Shown one piece after another: positions 1-3,574 of a DNA stretch of 5,361 nucleotides. Numbering within the stretch: the stretch's first letter is position 1; every line of letters starts with the position of its first letter. Under the pieces are notes generated by a model that did no database searches, was not told the origin of the DNA, and saw nothing but the letters and a program-made list of their open reading frames with translations. A program made the position numbers and the translations under genes. Source of the DNA: Promethearchaeota archaeon (GTDB lineage: Archaea > Asgardarchaeota > Lokiarchaeia > Sigynarchaeales > SOKP01); assembly GCA_016839655.1 (NCBI GenBank), contig JAEOTW010000357.1, forward strand, positions 1 to 5,361, written 5' to 3'.

Positions 1-10
1 TAATTATTTT

Positions 11-23
11 GAGGTTTTGCCTC
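11..23. repeat. short GC-rich inverted repeat (possible stem-loop) beyond the zinc-ribbon gene
   Basis: Arms GAGG (11-14) and CCTC (20-23) face each other across a 5-base loop, in an otherwise very AT-rich stretch downstream of the gene ending at 65. On the plus strand a T6 run follows at 38-43. On the minus strand no T run follows. It could be part of a terminator for a gene lying left of the window, but a 4-bp stem is weak. I see no gene in 1-64. Confidence 0.25.
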
Positions 24-64
24 GTAATTTGACTCCCTTTTTTAAAAGTTAATTTTCTTCCTTT

Positions 65-574
65 TCACCATTCGTATCTACATTTTGTACAAGATTTCTT
101 TTTTGCATAGATACGTCTTGGTATGTAGCTAATTACGTTTGACTTGTCATCAATTTCTCTTATAGCAAAACCCATTGCACCACAATTTGGGCATTGTCTT
201 TTATTAATTCTAGGATCTGTGCTAGTAGTAAAATTCGGAACTGATTGTTCAATTAGAGTCGGAGTATTACTTTCTTCTGGTGTAGAAATAGGTGAAAGTA
301 AAGGTGGAGGTGTAGAAACGGGTGAAGGTGGAGGTGGAGGTGTATAAGATTCTTGACTAGGCGGAAGTGGTGTTTTTAATTCATAGGATAAATTTTGGAT
401 TTGACCCTTTAGCTGATGATTCTCATCAATTAATTGTGTTATTTCATGCTCCTTCTCAGCAATGAGTGCTTGATAAAAATGAATTTTGGAAAATAATTCC
501 GTAATTTGATCTGTTAATTTATTAATGGTATCTTCATATTCCGAGATAGGATCCTCTGGGTTGTTATACATCAA
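65..574 (-). CDS. small coiled-coil / proline-rich linker / C-terminal zinc-ribbon protein, function unknown
   Basis: I cannot assign a function. The 169-residue protein has three visible parts. Residues about 10-66 are charged and heptad-like (Leu/Ile spaced among Glu, Lys and Gln), consistent with a coiled coil and self-association. Residues about 68-120 form a Pro/Ser/Thr-rich, probably disordered linker with a 10-residue repeat. Residues 128-169 form a zinc ribbon with CPNC (Cys128, Cys131) and CTKC (Cys162, Cys165), ending in RYEW. The segment before the second knuckle (YIPRRIYAKKK) is basic and may bind nucleic acid or protein. There is no signal peptide or membrane segment, so it is probably cytoplasmic. 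From memory, proteins of this plan are frequent in Asgard archaea. The 574 start is TTG and the next codon (571) is ATG. A GAGGT site lies 9 bases from TTG and 12 from ATG, so the start is ambiguous by one codon. It is a single gene, divergent from the AbiEi-like gene. Confidence 0.75.
   Translation of the reverse strand: MMYNNPEDPISEYEDTINKLTDQITELFSKIHFYQALIAEKEHEITQLIDENHQLKGQIQNLSYELKTPLPPSQESYTPPPPPSPVSTPPPLLSPISTPEESNTPTLIEQSVPNFTTSTDPRINKRQCPNCGAMGFAIREIDDKSNVISYIPRRIYAKKKSCTKCRYEW
279..348 (-). repeat. 30-bp in-frame tandem repeat coding the Pro-rich linker
   Basis: Two adjacent 30-bp units (279-308 and 309-338) match at 25 of 30 positions, and a partial third begins at 339. The period is ten codons. 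In the protein this reads TPPPPPSPVS, TPPPLLSPIS, then a degenerate TPEES continuation. The plus strand is G-rich and purine-rich here, with closely spaced GGTGGAGG motifs. The repeat most likely arose by slippage and sets the length of the tether between coiled coil and zinc ribbon. Confidence 0.85.
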
Positions 575-583
575 AAATCTAGG

Positions 584-588
584 ACCTC
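584..588 (-). promoter_or_regulatory. Shine-Dalgarno-like site GAGGT for the zinc-ribbon gene
   Basis: On the minus strand GAGGT matches the archaeal/bacterial anti-SD core. It lies 9 bases before the TTG at 574 and 12 before the ATG at 571. The spacing slightly favours TTG and codon strength favours ATG, so it does not settle the start. It is the clearest SD-like site among the gene starts in the window. Confidence 0.45.
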
Positions 589-637
589 ATTCTTAACAAT
601 AATGTCGCAACTTACTATAGTACTTAGTTTGATTTAG

Positions 638-645
638 TATATAAA
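638..645 (-). promoter_or_regulatory. TATA box of the zinc-ribbon gene (archaeal type)
   Basis: The minus strand reads TTTATATA, preceded by an A-rich stretch (CAAAAATA) that could serve as a BRE. An archaeal start about 26 bases downstream would fall near position 615, giving a leader of about 40 bases. The 8-bp palindrome ACTATAGT (614-621) sits at the predicted start point. Assigned by position and motif only. Confidence 0.5.
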
Positions 646-696
646 TATTTTTGAGTTTGAAATCTAAACTGAATTTAATCCAATCAACAGCATTTC

Positions 697-718
697 TTTT
701 TTTTTTGGTATTTTTTTT
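697..718 (+). other. double T tract (T10 and T8) in the divergent intergenic region
   Basis: T10 at 697-706 and T8 at 711-718 are separated only by GGTA. Read on the plus strand, such tracts can stop archaeal RNA polymerase without a hairpin, and they would insulate the promoter at 754-762 from upstream transcription. As poly(dA:dT) they may also disfavour chromatin-protein binding. No gene points into them from the left within the window. Confidence 0.4.
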
Positions 719-751
719 ATGTTATTTGTAAAAGACATAAAAATTATGTTA
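717..751. repeat. cluster of TTATGT half-sites upstream of the AbiEi-like promoter
   Basis: The octamer TTATGTTA occurs at 717-724 and again at 744-751, 27 bp apart. The reverse complement ACATAA lies between them at 735-740. ACATAA (735-740) and TTATGT (744-749) form a perfect 6-3-6 palindrome ending five bases before the TATA box. Such short AT-rich matches can occur by chance, but their arrangement just upstream of the promoter of a DNA-binding protein suggests an operator. Confidence 0.4.
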
Positions 752-753
752 CA

Positions 754-762
754 TTATATAAA
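754..762 (+). promoter_or_regulatory. TATA box of the AbiEi-like gene
   Basis: TTATATAAA is a good archaeal TATA match. Transcription would begin near 785, giving a leader of about 38 bases before the ATG at 824. There is no convincing Shine-Dalgarno site before that ATG. The box is flanked by inverted repeats on both sides (735-749 and 768-805). Confidence 0.5.
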
Positions 763-767
763 ATTAG

Positions 768-805
768 TGATGAAATACATGACTTTATTTTTTTAAATTT
801 CATCA
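768..805. promoter_or_regulatory. 9-bp inverted repeat across the predicted transcription start, candidate operator
   Basis: TGATGAAAT (768-776) and its exact reverse complement ATTTCATCA (797-805) are separated by 20 bases. The pair starts six bases after the TATA box and spans the predicted transcription start. Characterised AbiEi antitoxins repress their own promoters by binding inverted repeats, so this is a natural candidate autoregulatory site. Binding here is inference. The pair could also fold as a hairpin if the transcript begins upstream of it. Confidence 0.45.
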
Positions 806-823
806 TATCTAAAAAGCAGATTA

Positions 824-1453
824 ATGACACGTGTTCTAGATATTATAAAGCAGGATGATAAGAAATTTATCACATCTGAGGAAATAAAGCAATATTGTGA
901 TGATTTATATCTTAATTATAAACTCAGCAGTGATTATCTGATCTCCCGTGGATATTTGGTGAATGTTTTAGAGGATATATATTATGTGAAATCCAATGAT
1001 GAGTTCAAAGAAAAAAAGATAAGACTTTCATTATTAGAGCTTGTTGGAAAGAGTCTAAAATTAAAGAATGTTAAAAATTGGTACTTTGGGCTTTATACGG
1101 CATTAACTCTTAATAAAATTAATTATACTCAACCAGATGACTTTTTTTACCTAATTAATGATGTGATAATGAATAACACTCCAATTACGATTATGGGTAA
1201 ACAATTTAGGTTTTTACGCTTTAAAAATGCTTTATTTGATTTTGGAATAATAAATAATAAAATTAATTATTCGGATCACGAAAAAACGATTTTAGATTTG
1301 CTTTATTTGTGGGATTCCAACCATATTAATGAAAATAGAATTATTATTGATATCTCTAAGTTGTTAGATGGAATTTCTAAAGAAAAAATTTTAGCATATG
1401 GCCAAAATTATCCAGATTCTAATCAGAAATTATTAAGAAAAGCAATAAATTAA
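824..1453 (+). CDS. AbiEi-like winged-helix transcriptional regulator / type IV antitoxin, without a toxin partner
   Basis: The 209-residue protein resembles the AbiEi antitoxin/regulator family (COG5340-like). Residues 1-58 look like a winged helix, ending in the usual wing phrase around SRGYLVNVLEDIYYV. The middle domain has the family landmarks WYFGLYTALTLNKI (86-99), an ITIMGKQFRF strand pair (121-130), and SDHEKTILDLLYL (150-162), the most diagnostic stretch. In AbiE systems this protein represses the operon and counters AbiEii, a nucleotidyltransferase toxin. No AbiEii gene follows here: the next gene is convergent after 27 bp. It may therefore be a solitary regulator or the remains of a toxin-antitoxin pair. 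The ATG at 824 is the first start after an in-frame stop at 794-796. It is cytoplasmic, with probable self-regulation through the flanking palindromes. Family assignment is from recalled motifs. Confidence 0.72.
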   Translation: MTRVLDIIKQDDKKFITSEEIKQYCDDLYLNYKLSSDYLISRGYLVNVLEDIYYVKSNDEFKEKKIRLSLLELVGKSLKLKNVKNWYFGLYTALTLNKINYTQPDDFFYLINDVIMNNTPITIMGKQFRFLRFKNALFDFGIINNKINYSDHEKTILDLLYLWDSNHINENRIIIDISKLLDGISKEKILAYGQNYPDSNQKLLRKAIN

Positions 1454-1459
1454 AAAAAA
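1452..1459 (-). terminator. T8 terminator tract of the methyltransferase gene
   Basis: On the minus strand an uninterrupted T8 lies about 21 bases after the stop codon at 1481-1483, with no clear hairpin, as is usual for archaeal termination. It overlaps the stop codon of the convergent AbiEi-like gene (1451-1453). Confidence 0.5.
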
Positions 1460-1480
1460 CACACCTAGTTCCTAATTACT

Positions 1481-1978
1481 TTATTTTTTAAATGGATTTG
1501 GAATCCACTTTGACACTTTACTCTTATAGTCGTTATATTCCTCCCCAAACATATCTTCCAGAATCTTTTCTTCATAATTAACCATCCAATTATACACCAA
1601 GAAAACACCAACAAACATACCAATTCCAATTAATGATATGGATAAAAATAAAAATGCGATATAAATGAGCAGAATTCCAAAATACATTGGATTCCTCACA
1701 TAGCGAAGAATTCCCGCAGTGATTAATTTATCAGAAGGCTGGTGAGTTTTAAAAAGAGTTCGGTGGGATAGCATTATAAAAGTAATTGAAATTGCGAATA
1801 CAATAATAAATAATAGTAATTGCAGCAGAAAAGGAACATAATTATTTAGAAAAGTAGAAAATCTAAATATTTGTGAGTCTAAGAACCAAATTAGTATAAA
1901 TACTATTGGTAGAACACTTTGATATAAATGTGAATTTGGAGCTTCCCTTTCATGACCTTCATGTCTTTTTAAATTCAT
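1481..1978 (-). CDS. membrane methyltransferase of the isoprenylcysteine carboxyl methyltransferase (ICMT/PEMT-like) family
   Basis: The 165-residue integral membrane protein is probably an S-adenosylmethionine-dependent methyltransferase. Hydrophobic segments lie at about 20-37, 48-70 and 100-132, the last long enough for two helices. The family's cofactor-binding region is clear: LITAGILRYVRNPMYFG (85-101), with the R-N-P-x-Y core, then NYEEKILEDMFGEEYNDY (134-151) and the terminal KWIP (157-160). The length is normal for short prokaryotic members. The hydrophilic N-terminus (HEGHEREAPNSHLYQ) looks like a conserved feature of a subgroup, which supports the ATG at 1978. The acceptor is unknown: short prokaryotic homologues are not proven to act on prenylated proteins and could modify lipids or other isoprenoids. 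It has its own promoter and no operon partner. The family is fairly secure and the substrate is not. Confidence 0.82.
   Translation of the reverse strand: MNLKRHEGHEREAPNSHLYQSVLPIVFILIWFLDSQIFRFSTFLNNYVPFLLQLLLFIIVFAISITFIMLSHRTLFKTHQPSDKLITAGILRYVRNPMYFGILLIYIAFLFLSISLIGIGMFVGVFLVYNWMVNYEEKILEDMFGEEYNDYKSKVSKWIPNPFKK
1484..1489 (+). terminator. T6 tract, likely terminator of the AbiEi-like gene
   Basis: On the plus strand a T-rich run (core T6) lies about 30 bases after the AbiEi-like stop. It falls within the final Lys codons of the convergent methyltransferase gene. It is shorter than the opposing T8 tract, so less certain. Confidence 0.35.
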
Positions 1979-2026
1979 AGAATCTCATCATTTATGTAGA
2001 GTATAATATTGTAGATTTTAAACCAT

Positions 2027-2036
2027 ATTATATAAT
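2027..2036 (-). promoter_or_regulatory. TATA-like box of the methyltransferase gene
   Basis: ATTATATAAT reads the same on both strands. It would place a minus-strand start near 2004, giving a leader of about 26 bases. A second candidate, TATATAAG, lies at 2038-2045 on the minus strand. The region is so AT-rich that either could be coincidental. A weak GATGAG (1984-1989) precedes the ATG at 1978. Confidence 0.35.
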
Positions 2037-2054
2037 ACTTATATAGTCCAATAT

Positions 2055-2083
2055 TTCATACTTATTTATGATTTATTCATACT
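2055..2083. repeat. 8-bp direct repeat at 21-bp spacing upstream of the methyltransferase promoter
   Basis: TTCATACT occurs at 2055-2062 and 2076-2083, a spacing of two helical turns, just upstream of the predicted TATA box on the minus strand. It could be a paired binding site for a regulator. With one pair in an AT-rich gap, chance is a serious alternative. Nothing else in 1979-2153 looks like a gene. Confidence 0.25.
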
Positions 2084-2153
2084 CAAACGACTTTTAAATT
2101 TGCTAATTTAAATGACTAATTACTCTTATTAAAATTGGTTTCTTTTATTGCTT

Positions 2154-3527
2154 TTATTTCTTATATTGAGGATCTCTTGTAGCACAACCTACATTTCGAC
2201 CAAGTTTCATAAATTCAGAACACTTAGAACATGTTATACAAACCTGCTTTTTATCAATAATTCCTTCTTGAAAGATTTGTTTTGGAAAATTAGGATTTGC
2301 AAGTGCCATTCTTCCAAAGGCACAAATATCCACTCTTTTTTCATGTGCCATTCCCGAAGCAACATATCCAGCAAATTGACGTAAATAAGAATAACCTGAA
2401 CCTACAATTACCATATCATCTGGTAAATGATTTTTAATTAAAGTAGCAAGATTTAAAAGTCTATTTACGCTATATAAAGGATGTTCATTTGGTAAGATCC
2501 CTCCTTTTATAGCTTGATCAAATGGTCGCGTAATTTGAGGTTTGTAATGTGGATTTCCCGCAGTAATATTTATCAATTTTACTCCGAGTTTATAGAGTTT
2601 ATTGATTACCTCTAATGGTTCAGTAAGATCTATTGTTGCTGGAAAATTCTCATTTTCAGTTTGCTTAACTCCAAATCCTTGAGGATAGGGTATTCCATCA
2701 TAAACACTTATTCGAGATGTTGTTATGAAATTTCTTTCATTTTTCAATTTTTCATTCAATTTCCTAAATATATTAAGAAAAAAGCGTGTTCTATTTTTGA
2801 GAGATTTTCCTCCATATATTGAATCTTCTCGAAGCCTTGAAGCAAACAACTCATGGATTAAATATCCATGGCATGCTTTGATATCTACTCCGTCAAAACC
2901 TATTTTTTTAGCTAGAATTGCCTTTTGAACCCAAATATCTTCTAATTTTTGTAGTTCTTCATCAGAAATCACGATTCCATCTTTTTTTGAAAGATTTTTT
3001 ACATTATCTAACTCTGCATTATGATAAGCTCTTATCGGATAGTTTTTACCATCCTTTATAGAAAACCTTCCAGAATGGTTTAATTGAATAATTAAGACAC
3101 ACTTATTTGTAAAACCTAATTTTTTTAAAGACTTATTACAAATTTTTTTCGTATTAGAGACTAACTTTTTTAAACTCTCATGATTTTCTTCTGATAATAC
3201 CAGCTGGTGAGGATTAGAACGACAATCATAATTAATAGCGGTCGCTTCAAACCAAATTAAACCTGCGCCACCTTTAGCATATCGTTCATATCTTCTGTAT
3301 GTCAAGTCTTCAGGAGAACCTTCTAAACTAGCATCAAATCCTTCCATTGGCTGAATTGCTAATCGATTTGGTATAAACAAATTATGAATGTGTACTCTTT
3401 GCTGTAGAATCTCTACACGTGGATAAACAGGAATATCTAAACCTAAATCAGTGATTTTTTTTTCTAATTGATTTAATGACTTGTAATTGAATTGCTCGAA
3501 TTGTGAGGTAGAAGGATTCAAACTCAT
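2154..3527 (-). CDS. Old Yellow Enzyme-family FMN oxidoreductase with C-terminal four-cysteine (probable Fe-S) motif
   Basis: The 457-residue protein is a TIM-barrel flavin oxidoreductase. Family motifs in order are NRLAIQPMEG (54-63), KGGAGLIWFEA (85-95), QLNHSGR (148-154), DGVDIKACHGYLIHELFASR (212-231), YGGKSLKNRTRFF (238-250), a phosphate-binding VGSGYS (375-380), and FGRMALANPNFP (404-415). Cys430, 433, 436 and 448 form CX2CX2CX11C, close to the 4Fe-4S motif of 2,4-dienoyl-CoA reductase and trimethylamine dehydrogenase. Those enzymes (about 670-730 residues) carry a C-terminal FAD/NAD(P)H module that is absent here, so electrons must come from a partner or directly. Tyr222 fits the usual proton donor. 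The first carbonyl-binding His is Lys217, with His220 keeping the second position. The Thr/Cys that tunes the flavin is Glu62. Cytoplasmic; substrate unknown. It lies 36 bp after the GH3 gene, and its ATG lacks a well-spaced Shine-Dalgarno site. Confidence 0.85.
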   Translation of the reverse strand: MSLNPSTSQFEQFNYKSLNQLEKKITDLGLDIPVYPRVEILQQRVHIHNLFIPNRLAIQPMEGFDASLEGSPEDLTYRRYERYAKGGAGLIWFEATAINYDCRSNPHQLVLSEENHESLKKLVSNTKKICNKSLKKLGFTNKCVLIIQLNHSGRFSIKDGKNYPIRAYHNAELDNVKNLSKKDGIVISDEELQKLEDIWVQKAILAKKIGFDGVDIKACHGYLIHELFASRLREDSIYGGKSLKNRTRFFLNIFRKLNEKLKNERNFITTSRISVYDGIPYPQGFGVKQTENENFPATIDLTEPLEVINKLYKLGVKLINITAGNPHYKPQITRPFDQAIKGGILPNEHPLYSVNRLLNLATLIKNHLPDDMVIVGSGYSYLRQFAGYVASGMAHEKRVDICAFGRMALANPNFPKQIFQEGIIDKKQVCITCSKCSEFMKLGRNVGCATRDPQYKK

Positions 3528-3574
3528 TACATGATAATTAAAAGACCCTTAATAAAGAACTTTTCATTTTTCAT
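3527..3574 (-). CDS. 15-codon ORF bridging the GH3 stop and the flavoprotein start (possible translational coupler)
   Basis: On the minus strand an ATG at 3574 opens inside the last codons of the GH3 gene. It encodes MKNEKFFIKGLLIIM, and its TAA shares one base with the flavoprotein ATG (TAATG). It could pass ribosomes from the GH3 gene to the flavoprotein gene, which has no well-placed Shine-Dalgarno site. A peptide this short gives no coding signal, so it may be accidental. Confidence 0.15.
   Translation of the reverse strand: MKNEKFFIKGLLIIM

Noticed and set aside
144..347. Plus-strand 67-codon frame opposite the zinc-ribbon gene
   Set aside because: It is the antisense of the Pro-rich linker and ribbon. 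Its Gly/Val-rich end is simply the complement of the proline repeat, while the minus frame has coherent domains.
575..823. Hidden tRNA, small RNA gene or insertion-sequence end in the divergent gap
   Set aside because: I found no cloverleaf-like arms, no GTTC-type T-loop, and no terminal inverted repeats with target duplication. The repeats present are short and promoter-associated.
824..1978. Complete AbiE toxin-antitoxin system formed by the AbiEi-like gene and its neighbour
   Set aside because: The neighbour is convergent and is a membrane methyltransferase with R-N-P-x-Y and KWIP motifs. It is not a nucleotidyltransferase toxin.
2148..2384. Plus-strand Cys-rich 78-codon frame
   Set aside because: It lies antisense to the conserved C-terminus of the OYE-family gene, has no promoter or start signal, and resembles no known family.
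2725..2928. Plus-strand 67-codon frame, Phe-rich
   Set aside because: It is antisense to the conserved middle of the OYE-family gene. The Phe/Ser content reflects complementary Lys-rich codons.
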